Assembly (NCBI RefSeq): GCF_007679325.1
Contig: NZ_VEGI01000004.1
Location: 186,001-250,000 of the forward strand
Direction of reading: 5' to 3'
Origin: Arthrobacter sp. U41
Lineage (GTDB): Bacteria; Actinomycetota; Actinomycetes; Actinomycetales; Micrococcaceae
DNA: 64,000 nt
The position numbers were made by a program, and so were the translations under genes. Of the stretch, positions 34,061 through 42,889 are shown in pieces (positions within the stretch are counted from its first letter, which is position 1; every line of letters begins with the position of its first letter). The notes beneath the pieces were generated by a model that saw only the letters and a program-made list of their open reading frames with translations, was not told the DNA's origin and made no database searches.

Positions 34061-37000
34061 TCAGCGCACAAACCGCAACGTCACCAGCTGGAAGGGCCGG
34101 AGCGCCAGCTCCGCCGAATCCCCGTGCGGCGTCACCCCCGCTGCAGCCGCGGGCCGCTCCAGCAGGTCGACGGTGCGGACGCCGCTGGCGTCGAAGTTGG
34201 CCGCCACGACCCCTGCGGACCGCTCGCCCAGCGATTCGTAGACCCGCACGATCACGTCGCCCGAGCCATCCTCGGCCAGCTTCACGGCTTCAACAACCAG
34301 TGCCGGGTTGGAGACGGTCACCAGCGGGAGCGCGCCGTGGGCGCCCTTGACCACCCGCGGCGCCAGGTTCGTGCGGTAGCCCTCCTGCACGGCGTCGGCG
34401 ATGCTGGCGCCGGGCCGGATCGTGACGGTCAATTCATGCCGGCCGCGGTCCGCACCGGGATCCGGAAACTTGGGAGCGCGCAGCAGCGAGAGGCGCACGG
34501 TGGTGGTGGTCCCGCCGTCGTCCTCCCGGATGGTACGGGTGACGTCGTGGCCGTAGGTCGACGAGTTGGAGATGGCCACCCCGTAGCCGGGCTCGGCGAC
34601 GTGGATCCACCGGTGGGCGCAGATCTCGAACTTCGCGGCCTCCCAGGAGGTGTTGAGGTGCGTCGGGCGGAAGACGTGGCCGAACTGGGTCTCCGCGGCC
34701 GAGCGGTCCGCGCGGACATCGAGGGCGAACCCCAGCTTCAGCAGCTTTTCGCGTTCCTGCCAGTCCACGGCCGTGGTGATCGTCAACGACTCCGCTCCCG
34801 GTCCCAGCGAGATCCGCTGCGTCACCGCCGAGGTGCCGGCCAGGCGTTCCACCACGACGACGGCGTCCCGGCCCGGGTGTTCCACCGACAGGGAGCGGAC
34901 GCCGGTCAACTCAACAACGTTGCGGCGGTAGAACGCGTCGATATCCCAGGCATCCCATTCGTTGGGCGTGTCCCGGTGCAACTCCAGCAGGTTCCCGAAC
35001 TGCCCGGGCGCGATCGCGTCGCGCCCGCTCGCGTGGTCCGCTAGGGACACGAGCAGGCCGTCAGCGTTGATGACCGCCCGGATGACCCCGTTGTCCAGGA
35101 TGTAGCCGCCGGCCGCGTCAGTGACCAGCCCCGGCTCCCCGGCAGGGACCGGCTCGGCAGCGGCCAGCGCGGCCACACCGTGGCGTCCGTGCGGAGCGGC
35201 GTTGAGCAGGAAGTCCGAGTCCCCGGAGCCCAGCAGTGCCCCGGCGGCGTCGGCGATGATCGCCTCCAGCTGCTTCCCGACGGCGGCGTAGTTCCGCTCG
35301 GCATCCTGATGCACCCACGCAATGGAGCTGCCGGGGAGAATGTCGTGGAACTGCTGCAGCAGCACCAACCGCCAGAGGCGCTTGAGTTCCGCGGCCGGAT
35401 AGCTGTACCCGGCACGCACGGCGGCCGTGGCGCACCACAGTTCGGCTTCGCGCAGCAGGTGCTCGCTGCGCCGGTTGCCCAGTTTTGTCTTGGCTTGGGT
35501 TGTGTAGGTGCCGCGGTGCAGCTCGAGGTACAACTCGCCGACCCAGACGGGAAGTGTTTCATATTCGGCCTGGGCCCTGGCGAAGAAGCTGGCGGCCGAT
35601 CCGAGCTCCACCCTTGGCGATCCCTCAAGGTCCGCGGTGCGGCGCGCCGCTGCCAGCATCTCGCGGGTGGGGCCCCCGCCGCCGTCGCCGTATCCAAACG
35701 GGACCAGTGACGTGGTGCCCCGGCCGTGGTCCCGGTAGTTCCGCTCGGCGTGGGCGAGTTCCCGCCCGCTAAGTTCCGAGTTGTAGCTGTCCACCGGCGG
35801 GAAGTGCGTGAAGAGCCGGGTGCCGTCGATTCCCTCCCAGTTGAAGGTGTGGTGCGGCATCCGGTTGACCTGGTTCCAGGAGATTTTTTGGGTCAGGAAC
35901 CACTTGCTGCCGGCGGCTTTGACAATCTGCGGCATGGCGGCCGAATACCCGAAGGTGTCGGGAAGCCATGCCTCCTCGCATTCCACCCCGAATTCGGCCA
36001 GGAAGAAGCTCTTGCCCTCCAGGAACTGGCGGGCCATGGCCTCGCCGCCCGGCATGTTGGTGTCGGATTCGACCCACATGCCGCCAACGGGGATGAACTG
36101 GCCGGTCTTGACCTTCTCCCGGATCCGCCCGAAAAGCTCCGGATACAGCTCTTTGATCCAGGCCAGCTGCTGGGCCGAGGAGCAGGAAAACACGAATCCG
36201 GGGTCTTCGTCCATCAGCGCCACCACGTTGGAGAAGGTGCGGGCGCATTTGCGGATGGTTTCCCGGACGGGCCAGAGCCAGGCGGAGTCGATGTGCGCAT
36301 GGCCCGTGGCGGTCAGATGGTGCGCCGAGGCGTAGGCAGGCCTGGCCAGGACCCCGGCGAGGGCCTCCCGGCCCGCGGCCGCCGTGCCCGGGACATCCTC
36401 CGGGTCCATAACGTCCAGCATGCGTTCGAGGGCGCGGAGGATTTCATGACGGCGGGGCAGCTCCATCGGCAGTTCGTGCATCAGGCCGCTGAGGGTCCAC
36501 ACATCCTGGTGAAGCTCCCAGACCGTCTGGTGGAGTTCGGCGATGGCGATCCTGCCCAGCCGGTACTTCGGTTCATCGCCCGAGGTCGCTTTGTCCCCGT
36601 AGGGGGTGGCCGCGAAGGTCCACCCCTGCGACAGGTCGGGGTTGGCGGCCGCCTCGACGTAGAAATCGACGGCCATCCCGCTGCCCAGGAGCTTCAGCGG
36701 AACGTACTGGTTCCGCGGCGAGATCGCCTTGATGATGGTTCCGTCCGGGCGCCACGCGATGCCTTCACACTGGAAGCCGGGCAGGTCGCTGCTGAAGCCC
36801 AGGTCCACGATGATCTCCACCGAGGTGTCCGCCGCCGTGCCCCAGCCGTCCGGAACCTGCCCCTCGAGGCGCAGCCATTTGGTGCTCCACGGCCGGCCCC
36901 AGGCCGCTCCGTGCTCCTGGGGTGTGAACTCCTGCCGGAGGGCCTCCAGGGCAGGGACCGGCTCATCCGGGACATCCCAACTGCTCAGTGTCAGCGGAAC

Positions 37001-37084
37001 GCTGCGCGGATACACCGCGGGGGCGAGGCGTTCGCGAACAAAGCGGTCCAGCCGGACTTCCGTGAGACGACGGTCGTCGTGCAA
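34061..37084 (-). CDS. Alpha-mannosidase, GH38 family
   Basis: 1007-residue cytoplasmic GH38 enzyme that trims alpha-linked mannose. After an N-terminal beta domain, the catalytic barrel shows the zinc-binding GHAHIDSAWLW at about 261-271 and the nucleophile Asp341 in WVESDTNMPGGE. C-terminal beta-sandwich domains follow, including the WDAWDIDAFYR stretch. A TTG at 37084 is chosen because similarity (HDDRRLTEVRLDRFV) begins there and AAGAGGA lies 6 bases upstream; the longer frame to 37264 has untypical residues. Length agrees with bacterial GH38 (about 1000-1040). A 15-base inverted repeat 40 bases upstream may be an operator. Confidence 0.93.
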   Translation of the reverse strand: MHDDRRLTEVRLDRFVRERLAPAVYPRSVPLTLSSWDVPDEPVPALEALRQEFTPQEHGAAWGRPWSTKWLRLEGQVPDGWGTAADTSVEIIVDLGFSSDLPGFQCEGIAWRPDGTIIKAISPRNQYVPLKLLGSGMAVDFYVEAAANPDLSQGWTFAATPYGDKATSGDEPKYRLGRIAIAELHQTVWELHQDVWTLSGLMHELPMELPRRHEILRALERMLDVMDPEDVPGTAAAGREALAGVLARPAYASAHHLTATGHAHIDSAWLWPVRETIRKCARTFSNVVALMDEDPGFVFSCSSAQQLAWIKELYPELFGRIREKVKTGQFIPVGGMWVESDTNMPGGEAMARQFLEGKSFFLAEFGVECEEAWLPDTFGYSAAMPQIVKAAGSKWFLTQKISWNQVNRMPHHTFNWEGIDGTRLFTHFPPVDSYNSELSGRELAHAERNYRDHGRGTTSLVPFGYGDGGGGPTREMLAAARRTADLEGSPRVELGSAASFFARAQAEYETLPVWVGELYLELHRGTYTTQAKTKLGNRRSEHLLREAELWCATAAVRAGYSYPAAELKRLWRLVLLQQFHDILPGSSIAWVHQDAERNYAAVGKQLEAIIADAAGALLGSGDSDFLLNAAPHGRHGVAALAAAEPVPAGEPGLVTDAAGGYILDNGVIRAVINADGLLVSLADHASGRDAIAPGQFGNLLELHRDTPNEWDAWDIDAFYRRNVVELTGVRSLSVEHPGRDAVVVVERLAGTSAVTQRISLGPGAESLTITTAVDWQEREKLLKLGFALDVRADRSAAETQFGHVFRPTHLNTSWEAAKFEICAHRWIHVAEPGYGVAISNSSTYGHDVTRTIREDDGGTTTTVRLSLLRAPKFPDPGADRGRHELTVTIRPGASIADAVQEGYRTNLAPRVVKGAHGALPLVTVSNPALVVEAVKLAEDGSGDVIVRVYESLGERSAGVVAANFDASGVRTVDLLERPAAAAGVTPHGDSAELALRPFQLVTLRFVR

Positions 37085-37123
37085 TGTGATCCTCTTAGCG
37101 CTGCGTGGATGACGCTGAAGTGC

Positions 37124-37138
37124 ATCCAATCGATGGAT
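37124..37138. promoter_or_regulatory. Inverted repeat upstream of the alpha-mannosidase
   Basis: ATCCA-ATCGA-TGGAT forms 5-base inverted arms about 40 bases before the TTG start, next to AT-rich TTATATCC. It could be the binding site of a sugar-responsive repressor; no regulator gene is adjacent. Confidence 0.35.
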
Positions 37139-37158
37139 ATAACTTACGTTGCCGGTGG

Positions 37159-37204
37159 CCGCAAGCCAAGGTGCCGTGAGCCAAGGTGGCCGCAAGCCAA
37201 GGAT
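37159..37204. repeat. Three tandem 15-16 bp units
   Basis: Three successive copies of CCGYRAGCCAAGG (37159, 37174 and 37190) lie between the fdhD stop and the alpha-mannosidase promoter. No gene is present there. Confidence 0.7.
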
Positions 37205-37217
37205 CTGTGCGCGGACC

Positions 37218-38090
37218 TCACCCGGTAACGGGCGCGGGCTCGGGCACGCGGTGGGCGCCCGCATAAACGTTCAGTGACGTGCCGCGGCTGAACCCGGCCA
37301 GGGTCATCCCGCTCGCCTCGGCAAGTTCGACGGCCAGGCTGGACGGGGCGCTCACCGCGGCCAGGACGGGAATGCCGGCCAGGGCGGCCTTCTGCACCAG
37401 TTCGAACGACGCCCGCCCGGAAACCTGGAGCACGGTTCCGCGGAGCGGCAGCAGGCCCTCGCGGAGCGCCCAGCCCACCACCTTGTCCACGGCATTGTGG
37501 CGCCCCACGTCCTCGCGCAGGCACAGCAGTTCGGCCGAGCCGTCCTCGGCGATCCGGAACAGACCGGCGGCGTGGACGCCGCCCGTGACGTCGAAAACCG
37601 CCTGGGCTTCCCGCAACCGGTCCGGCAGCGCCGCGAGGGTGGCCACGGGCACTGTCAACGGGTCCGCCGCCGGGGTGAAATGGGAGGACTTGTGCACGGC
37701 CTCGATGGAATCCGTGCCGCAGATGCCGCACGAGCTGGACGTAAAGACGTTCCGCCCGGTGTCAGGACGGACGACGTCGGGCCGTAGCTGCGCTTCCACC
37801 ACGTTGAACGTCTGGACGCCGTCCTCGTCTTCCCCGGCGCAGAACCGCAGGGAGACTAGCTGGTCGGGACTCCAGATGACACCCTCGGACACGAGGAAGC
37901 CCGCCACGAGGTCAAAGTCGTTTCCGGGGGTCCGCATGGTCACGGAAAAGGACAGGTTACCGATCCGGATTTCCAGCGGCTCTTCCACGGCGAGCACGTC
38001 CTCCCGGTGGCGGACCGGGAATTCGAGGGCCTGTGGCGACCCGTCCAGGACATATTTGTGCACCTTGCGGCGCTGCGTGACGCGGCCCAT
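37218..38090 (-). CDS. fdhD: Sulfurtransferase FdhD, formate dehydrogenase accessory protein
   Basis: 290-residue protein that transfers sulfur to the molybdenum (bis-MGD) cofactor of formate dehydrogenase. The two catalytic cysteines are in SSCGICGTDS (Cys121 and Cys124). Other FdhD stretches are EEPLEIRIGN, VTMRTPGNDFDLVAGFLVSEG, LREDVGRHNAVDKVVGWAL and SGRASFELVQKAALAGIPVLAAVSAPSSLAVELAE. Length is slightly above the usual 260-280. It lies 75 bases downstream of moeA and on the same strand as moeA and mobA. No formate dehydrogenase gene is in the window, so the target enzyme is elsewhere. Confidence 0.96.
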   Translation of the reverse strand: MGRVTQRRKVHKYVLDGSPQALEFPVRHREDVLAVEEPLEIRIGNLSFSVTMRTPGNDFDLVAGFLVSEGVIWSPDQLVSLRFCAGEDEDGVQTFNVVEAQLRPDVVRPDTGRNVFTSSSCGICGTDSIEAVHKSSHFTPAADPLTVPVATLAALPDRLREAQAVFDVTGGVHAAGLFRIAEDGSAELLCLREDVGRHNAVDKVVGWALREGLLPLRGTVLQVSGRASFELVQKAALAGIPVLAAVSAPSSLAVELAEASGMTLAGFSRGTSLNVYAGAHRVPEPAPVTG

Positions 38091-38165
38091 CAGGCACTCC
38101 TAACCAACATATTTCCATCATGGCAAGCGCCGGGCCGGGTGGCCAGCGCGCGTTCAAGAACGGGG

Positions 38166-39668
38166 CTACCCCAGCAGGCCGCTCCAGTCGACGGGGCCGC
38201 CGGTGCCGGCAGGCTTCCGTGCCGCCCGTTTGGGGACAGGCTTGTCTTTCGGCGCCACCGGCTCCGGAAGGGCCGGGCCCCAGGGAAGCGCGAAGGCGGG
38301 AACCGGTTCCCCCAGCTGCACACCGTGCGGCGGGACCACCAGCACACCGTCGGCGGCGGCCAGCCCGCGCATCATGCCCGGTCCGGCGTGTTGCGCGGGA
38401 GACGCCATGCCGTAGACCAGCCGGAAAGGCATCAGGCGGGTCCTGCCGGGGTCAGGGTCGATCGTGGAGCCGCAGGGCACCTCGGTGACGGGCGGCAACG
38501 TCCGGTGTCCCAGCGCCGCGAGGAGCGGAGCGCCGAGGGTTGACAGTGCCATCATGGCCGCGAGGGGGTTGCCCGGGAGCCCGATGATGAACCTGCCGTC
38601 GGGCAGTTCAGCCAGCACGGCGGGGTGGCCTGGCCGCATGGCGATGCCGTCGACCAGCAGGCGTCCGCCGAGTTCGGCCACGGAACGCCGCAGGTGGTCG
38701 GTCCCGGACCGGCCGGTGCCACCCGTGGTGATGACGACGTCGGCGGGCAGCAGTTCTGCCACCGGGCTCCCGGAAAGCTGCCCGGCGTCACTTTCGTTGA
38801 AGGCCTCTGCCGGGTCCGTATCCTCGAGCGCCGCGAGCCATTCGGCGTAACTGTCGCCGATTTTCGTTTCGCCGGCGCAGATCCCGCCGAGCATATCCAC
38901 CACGCCGGCGAGCTGGGGGCCGAACGTGTCGCGCACCTCGCCCGGCTGCGGGACCCCGGCGGTGACCACCTCGGAGCCGGTGAACACCAGCCGGACCAGC
39001 GCTTTGCCCAGGACCGGAAGGGTGTCGTGGCCGGCGAGGGCCGCCAGGGCCAGATGCGCGGGGTTGAGCAGGGTGCCGCGCTTGATCAGGACCTCGCCGG
39101 CGGCTGCTTCCTCGGCTGCTTTTCGGATATGTTCGCCGTTTCGGGGCTCTCCGGGTTTGGCGGCCCCGCCGAGTTTCAGGACCGGGAGTCCGTCCTCGTC
39201 GGCGGCGATCTCGCCGCTTTCACTGCGCAGTACAGCCTTCGCGCCGGGCGGGATCAGTCCGCCCGTGACGATCGGGCTCGCCTGGTGGGGGGCAAGCCGC
39301 TGGCCCGGTTCGGCGAGGATCCAGGGTCCGCTGCCGTTGACGGCCCAGCCGTCCATGGCTGACGAGGCGTAATGCGGCATATCCAGCACCGCTTCCACGT
39401 CGGCCGCGAGCTGCCGCCCCAGGGCATCCTTCAGGGCAACGGGTGCAGCAGGGATGGGAGTCGCGCAGTCGAAGGCAAGCTGCCGTGCTTCTTGCCAGGT
39501 GTGCGCGGCGTGCCGGTGCGCCGGCCCGGGTTCCGCGTCCGGGACAGCGTCGGCGGAGCGGTCCTCGGGGTCCTCCGGAGTTGCTTCGGCACGGCTAGCA
39601 GCGGCGGTGCCGAACGCATGCTCGTCCCCGGCGGCAGCTGCACTGCCGTGAGGGGGTGCAGGTGTCAT
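38166..39668 (-). CDS. moeA: Molybdopterin molybdenumtransferase
   Basis: 500-residue MoeA inserts molybdate into adenylylated molybdopterin. After an unusual, poorly conserved N-terminal extension of about 55 residues, the domain begins TWQEARQLAFDCATPIPA. Conserved blocks follow: DMPHYASSAMDGWAV, VTGGLIPPGAKAVLRSE, VFTGSEVVTAG, DVVITTGGTGRSGTDHL (molybdopterin site), GIAMRPGHPAVLAELPDGRFIIGLPGNPLAAM. A C-terminal tail of about 35 residues ends KRAARKPAGTGGPVDWSGLLG. Its ATG at 39668 overlaps the mobA stop (ATGA). Both termini are longer than in most MoeA proteins. Confidence 0.93.
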   Translation of the reverse strand: MTPAPPHGSAAAAGDEHAFGTAAASRAEATPEDPEDRSADAVPDAEPGPAHRHAAHTWQEARQLAFDCATPIPAAPVALKDALGRQLAADVEAVLDMPHYASSAMDGWAVNGSGPWILAEPGQRLAPHQASPIVTGGLIPPGAKAVLRSESGEIAADEDGLPVLKLGGAAKPGEPRNGEHIRKAAEEAAAGEVLIKRGTLLNPAHLALAALAGHDTLPVLGKALVRLVFTGSEVVTAGVPQPGEVRDTFGPQLAGVVDMLGGICAGETKIGDSYAEWLAALEDTDPAEAFNESDAGQLSGSPVAELLPADVVITTGGTGRSGTDHLRRSVAELGGRLLVDGIAMRPGHPAVLAELPDGRFIIGLPGNPLAAMMALSTLGAPLLAALGHRTLPPVTEVPCGSTIDPDPGRTRLMPFRLVYGMASPAQHAGPGMMRGLAAADGVLVVPPHGVQLGEPVPAFALPWGPALPEPVAPKDKPVPKRAARKPAGTGGPVDWSGLLG

Positions 39669-40645
39669 GCGCCGGATGCTTCGTTGGCTGCGTAATCCTT
39701 GGCGAGCTTGCGGGCCACGCCCATGGCGGCCTGCATCGAGACGGCATCCGTGGCTTGGCCGGACCCTGACGCCAGGCCTGCCGCAAAGCCGGCGATGAAC
39801 GTCGTCAAAGGAGCTGCCGGACGGACCACCGAGTGGGCAGCCACTCCGGCGAGGGCCAGCACCTCGTTCACGTCCACGTCGACGTCCTCCAGCTCCAGGG
39901 CCTGAAGCAGGGCACGGCACCAGTCTTCGAGTGTTTCGTCCTGGCTTTTCACCGTTGCCTCCAAAGTCGAATTCAGCTGGGGAGCCCCGGGCCGGATGCC
40001 CGAATCATGGCTGACGCGGTCATGGCTGGCGGGCGGGACCGTCACCCCCAAGGCGGAGGCATCGTCCCAGGTATCCACATCATCCGTGGATCCCCCGGGC
40101 ACGCTGACTTCCCGCAACTCCAGCCTAGCAAGAAGGGTGAACGCCGAGGCATTTTCAAGGGAGCCACCCTGCTCAGCGTCAGCGACGCTCCTTTGTAGCG
40201 CGGCTGTGCCATATAAGCCCACGAGCGGCTGCCGGCGGCCGTCAGTGGATACAGCCATCAGCCCGTCACCGGGCGGGGCTCCGGCGGCCGCGTCCAGCAG
40301 CGCCCGGACGGCGGCGCCCGCCCGGGGCATGTCGCAGGCGAGAACCAGGGTGAACGGAGGCGCAGGCCGGGGACGGGAGTCCCCTCGCCGGTGCCGCTCC
40401 AGCGCGGCGAGCCCCGCCGCGATCGCCGCGGCCGGTCCGGCGAAGGGCGGATCCTCCCGGCAGCTCAGGACGCCTTCCGGCAGCGTCCCCGGATCGGGGC
40501 CGACGACGGCCACGGCCGCCGCACCGGCCGCGGCCTGCAGCGAGCGTTCAAGGAGGGTGGCGCCGTCGTGCACCAACCCTGACTTGGGCACTCCCCCCAG
40601 CCGGGAGGAGCGGCCCCCGGAAAGAATGACAGCATCGAATTCCAC
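39665..40645 (-). CDS. mobA: MobA-like nucleotidyltransferase fused to a DUF6457 domain
   Basis: 326-residue two-domain protein. Residues 1-200 are a MobA-type guanylyltransferase that attaches GMP to molybdopterin: ILSGGRSSRLGG (nucleotide-binding loop), KSGLVHDGATLLERSL, LVLACDMPRAG (metal-binding Asp), and the RQPLVGLY substrate loop. After a linker, residues about 235-326 form a DUF6457 domain (LEDWCRALLQALELEDVDVDVNEVLALAG, AAPLTTFIAGFAAG). DUF6457 of unknown function often stands alone beside mob/moe genes, so a fusion here supports a molybdenum-cofactor role. The stop overlaps the moeA start. Confidence 0.9.
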   Translation of the reverse strand: MEFDAVILSGGRSSRLGGVPKSGLVHDGATLLERSLQAAAGAAAVAVVGPDPGTLPEGVLSCREDPPFAGPAAAIAAGLAALERHRRGDSRPRPAPPFTLVLACDMPRAGAAVRALLDAAAGAPPGDGLMAVSTDGRRQPLVGLYGTAALQRSVADAEQGGSLENASAFTLLARLELREVSVPGGSTDDVDTWDDASALGVTVPPASHDRVSHDSGIRPGAPQLNSTLEATVKSQDETLEDWCRALLQALELEDVDVDVNEVLALAGVAAHSVVRPAAPLTTFIAGFAAGLASGSGQATDAVSMQAAMGVARKLAKDYAANEASGA

Positions 40646-40750
40646 CGGCCCAGCCTAGCGCGGCCTGCATCGAACATCTGGCACCGGGCATCAGGCGCCG
40701 GGCTCCTCAGCACCGGACGTCAGGTGTTGAGGAGCCCGGCCCGGACAGGT

Positions 40751-41257
40751 TCAGGCGGCAGATTCCGGCAGCAGGAAGGGGTCCCAGGCCGGCGTCGGCT
40801 TCTCCAGCTCCTTGATCTGCCACGTGGTGCCCTTGGGCGGCGCGGGGCTGAAGCTGAGCTTCCACCCCATTTCGCCCGGGGTATGGTCGCCCTTGGCGTT
40901 GTTGCACCGCAGGCAGGCTGCGACGAGGTTTTCCCAGGAGTCCGCACCGCCCCTAGATTTGGGCTGGACATGATCGATGGTGTGCGCCGCCTTGCCGCAG
41001 TAGGCGCAGCGGTGCCCGTCACGGCGGAGCACTCCACGGCGGCTGACCGCGGTGATCGTGTTGTACCGGGGCCTGATGTAGCGATTCAGGAGAATCACCG
41101 ACGGCCGGCCAAGGACGGCCTGCGGACCGACGACAGGATCGTCGCCCTCCGCCACGACACTGGCTTTACCAGTCAGCACAAGGACCAGCGCCCGGCGGAA
41201 GGTCACAACCGCCAGCGGTTCATATCCAGCATTCAGAACGAGAGTGCGCATCCGCAT
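40751..41257 (-). CDS. HNH endonuclease family protein
   Basis: 168-residue protein with a C-terminal HNH nuclease fold: zinc cysteines Cys84/Cys87 (HRCAYCG) and Cys115/Cys118 (CLRCNN), catalytic HTIDHVQPKSRGG around Asp95-His96, and NLVAACLRCNNAKGDHTP. The N-terminus (MRTLVLNAGYEPLAVVTFRRALVLVLTGKA) is the conserved extension of the common actinobacterial single-copy HNH protein of unknown role. The start may be Met1 or Met3. Leftward and monocistronic, with a terminator-like hairpin upstream at 41420. Confidence 0.9.
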   Translation of the reverse strand: MRMRTLVLNAGYEPLAVVTFRRALVLVLTGKASVVAEGDDPVVGPQAVLGRPSVILLNRYIRPRYNTITAVSRRGVLRRDGHRCAYCGKAAHTIDHVQPKSRGGADSWENLVAACLRCNNAKGDHTPGEMGWKLSFSPAPPKGTTWQIKELEKPTPAWDPFLLPESAA

Positions 41258-41419
41258 ACCTCTTCACGGCCGCACCCGCCAGGGGCACGAGGGCCGGCTG
41301 CCCTCTGCATGGTCGGGCTATGGATCGACAAAACAAGAGTAAACACCAAGGTGCCGTTTCACCGAATTTTTTTTGCCGGCCGCCGCCCGTGTCGGCAGGA
41401 GTTCATGTCGCGGCAACGC

Positions 41420-41451
41420 AAAGGACCCCTGCCGGGCGGCAGGGGTCCTTT
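41420..41451. terminator. Terminator for the leftward NlpC/P60 gene
   Basis: Perfect 14-bp stem AAAGGACCCCTGCC (41420-41433) with its complement (41438-41451) around GGGC, ending in a T-run on both strands. It lies 22 bases after the NlpC/P60 stop. Confidence 0.8.
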
Positions 41452-41473
41452 GTGGTGCTAAGAGCTGGTGTCT

Positions 41474-42274
41474 TTAGCCGCCGACGCGGATGAAGACGGG
41501 GCCGGAGCCGACGTTCACGCTCTGGAGGGAGGTGGTCCCGCCGTTCCAGCCGCCGTGAACGGCCATGCCGTTGCCGACGTAAACGGCGATGTGGGCCAGG
41601 CCCGAGCCACCATTCTGGTAGTACGCCAGGTCGCCCGGCTGTGCTTCGGCGGCGCTGACGGTGCGGCCGAGGGACAGGTAACCTGCCGGCCAGCCGTGGT
41701 AGTTGATGCCCGCAGCGGCCAGCGCGTTCGTGGCGAGTGCGGTGCAGTCCTGGCCAACGCCGATCTGGGCGTAGGCAGCAGCGGCGATCGTGGCGCCCAT
41801 GCCGCTGGCGACAGCCGGCGCCTTGGTGGCGACAGCTGCGGTTGCGGTTGCGGCGGTGCCGTTGGAGGTCGCGGCGACGCCAACCTTGGCTTCAGCGGCC
41901 GCGGGGGCGGCTTCGGGAGCTTCGGGGGTTTCCTGGACCTTCACGACGGGCTTCGGGGCCTCGACGACGGGGGCCGCGGTGGTGGTGACGGCCGGCTTCT
42001 CGTAGGAGATCGCGATGGTCGAAGCAGCCGAGATGGTCGCGGGGGCGGCCGACTGGACTTCGAGCGTGGAAGCGGAGGTGGATTCGCGCTGAACGTTGGC
42101 CTCAGCAGCGTTGGCTGCGATACCGCTGGTCAGGACGAGGCCGGAAGCTGCAGCGATAACTGCGGCCTGGCGGCCCATGCCGCCGGCGTTGTCGCCGACA
42201 GCCTTGGCAATAACGGCCAGCGAGTTGGTCTTGGTGACCTCGGCGCGGTGCCGTGCGATTGCACGAGTAGTCAT
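41474..42274 (-). CDS. Secreted NlpC/P60 (C40) peptidoglycan endopeptidase
   Basis: 266-residue secreted cell-wall hydrolase. The N-terminal basic segment and hydrophobic core (QAAVIAAASGLVLTSGIAANA, ending near residue 58) form a long signal peptide. An Ala/Pro/Thr-rich linker (60-158) leads to a compact C40 domain with nucleophile Cys177 (GVGQDCTALATNAL), His228 (GLAHIAVYVGNG) and a third residue likely His240 (MAVHGGW). Such enzymes cut the stem peptide during growth and resuscitation. The gene sits about 315 bases downstream of a ydaO-type riboswitch and starts ATG 42274 with GAGAGAA upstream. Osmotic/cell-wall control by cyclic-di-AMP is therefore likely. Confidence 0.9.
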   Translation of the reverse strand: MTTRAIARHRAEVTKTNSLAVIAKAVGDNAGGMGRQAAVIAAASGLVLTSGIAANAAEANVQRESTSASTLEVQSAAPATISAASTIAISYEKPAVTTTAAPVVEAPKPVVKVQETPEAPEAAPAAAEAKVGVAATSNGTAATATAAVATKAPAVASGMGATIAAAAYAQIGVGQDCTALATNALAAAGINYHGWPAGYLSLGRTVSAAEAQPGDLAYYQNGGSGLAHIAVYVGNGMAVHGGWNGGTTSLQSVNVGSGPVFIRVGG

Positions 42275-42375
42275 TAAGTTCTCTCTTTCGTGATCCTGGG
42301 TCCGCGCTTTTCAGGCGCGGGCTGAGGACGCTCCGGCATCTTGGGGGTACGCCGGATCGCCCCGAAATGGGTTAC

Positions 42376-42579
42376 TTAGCGAAGGGTGTACTGCGAAGAC
42401 GCGCCAAAAGCGGGAACTGCGTGCAGGTGCATGGCCTGCGGGCCGGACTCAGTAGTGATTGAGACGGCGGTGTGAGATCCGTTCCGGGCGCCGGCAAGGG
42501 CAGCCCGGGAGTCGGATTTCAGCGGGCTCGAAAGAGCCGCGCAAGCGCGGTGGCGCGCAGCATTGTGGCGTGAAGACAC
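42376..42579 (-). CDS. Possible 67-residue small ORF between riboswitch and NlpC/P60 gene
   Basis: A GTG at 42579 preceded by GGGAGAGG (8 bases away) opens a 67-codon frame (SSRHNAARHRACAALSSPL..., ending GASSQYTLR). The same spacing of riboswitch, GAGAGG and start codon is seen ahead of the M23 peptidase gene (TTG at 43711), so the signals are in the right place. It has no signal peptide or known motif and its composition is weakly protein-like. It may be a leader ORF coupling riboswitch state to the downstream gene, or simply non-coding leader. Confidence 0.4.
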   Translation of the reverse strand: MSSRHNAARHRACAALSSPLKSDSRAALAGARNGSHTAVSITTESGPQAMHLHAVPAFGASSQYTLR

Positions 42580-42589
42580 GAAAGTAGCC

Positions 42590-42730
42590 TCTCCCAATGC
42601 CTGCGAGGTGAGCTGTCGGATTCGGATGGGAGTCACCCGGCCGCGCTGCTTCCTGGGAAGCTTTGCGACTTAACCCCTAGGTCTTCTTGCGAAGACCAAA
42701 ATTGGTTCCCCCGCCCCTGCCAGACGATGT
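42590..42730 (-). ncRNA. Cyclic-di-AMP riboswitch (ydaO/yuaA type), copy 1
   Basis: Read on the minus strand, the conserved blocks appear in order: GCGGGGGAACC, AGGGGTTAAGTCGC, CCGGGTGACT and CCGAATCCGACAGCTCACC followed by TCGCAGGC. The same blocks occur at 43728-43905. Actinobacterial ydaO elements typically precede genes for NlpC/P60 and Rpf cell-wall hydrolases and turn expression off when cyclic-di-AMP binds. The NlpC/P60 gene lies downstream on the same strand. Confidence 0.9.
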
Positions 42731-42889
42731 AATGCGAACGGACCTTGAGCGGTGGCAGAGCTAGGCAATCCACTCAAGAGCGCCAACTTCGGAAAAGTTG
42801 GCGTAGGACAAACGTACAGCAGATGGGGCTCAATGTCACATTCAGATCACGGCGTGTCACAAGAATGCGAGAGCGTCCGATCAGCTTTG
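42731..42889. other. Intergenic, with a hairpin after the M23 gene
   Basis: Contains CGCCAACTT...AAGTTGGCG (42781-42803), a possible terminator for the leftward M23 gene, and presumably the promoter of the NlpC/P60 unit. No gene is seen. Confidence 0.5.

Noticed and set aside
42376..42636. Shared peptide RIRQLTSQAL in two leftward frames
   Set aside because: It is the translation of the conserved riboswitch block in both copies, not a protein family; only the frame from 42579 was kept as a weak small-ORF candidate.
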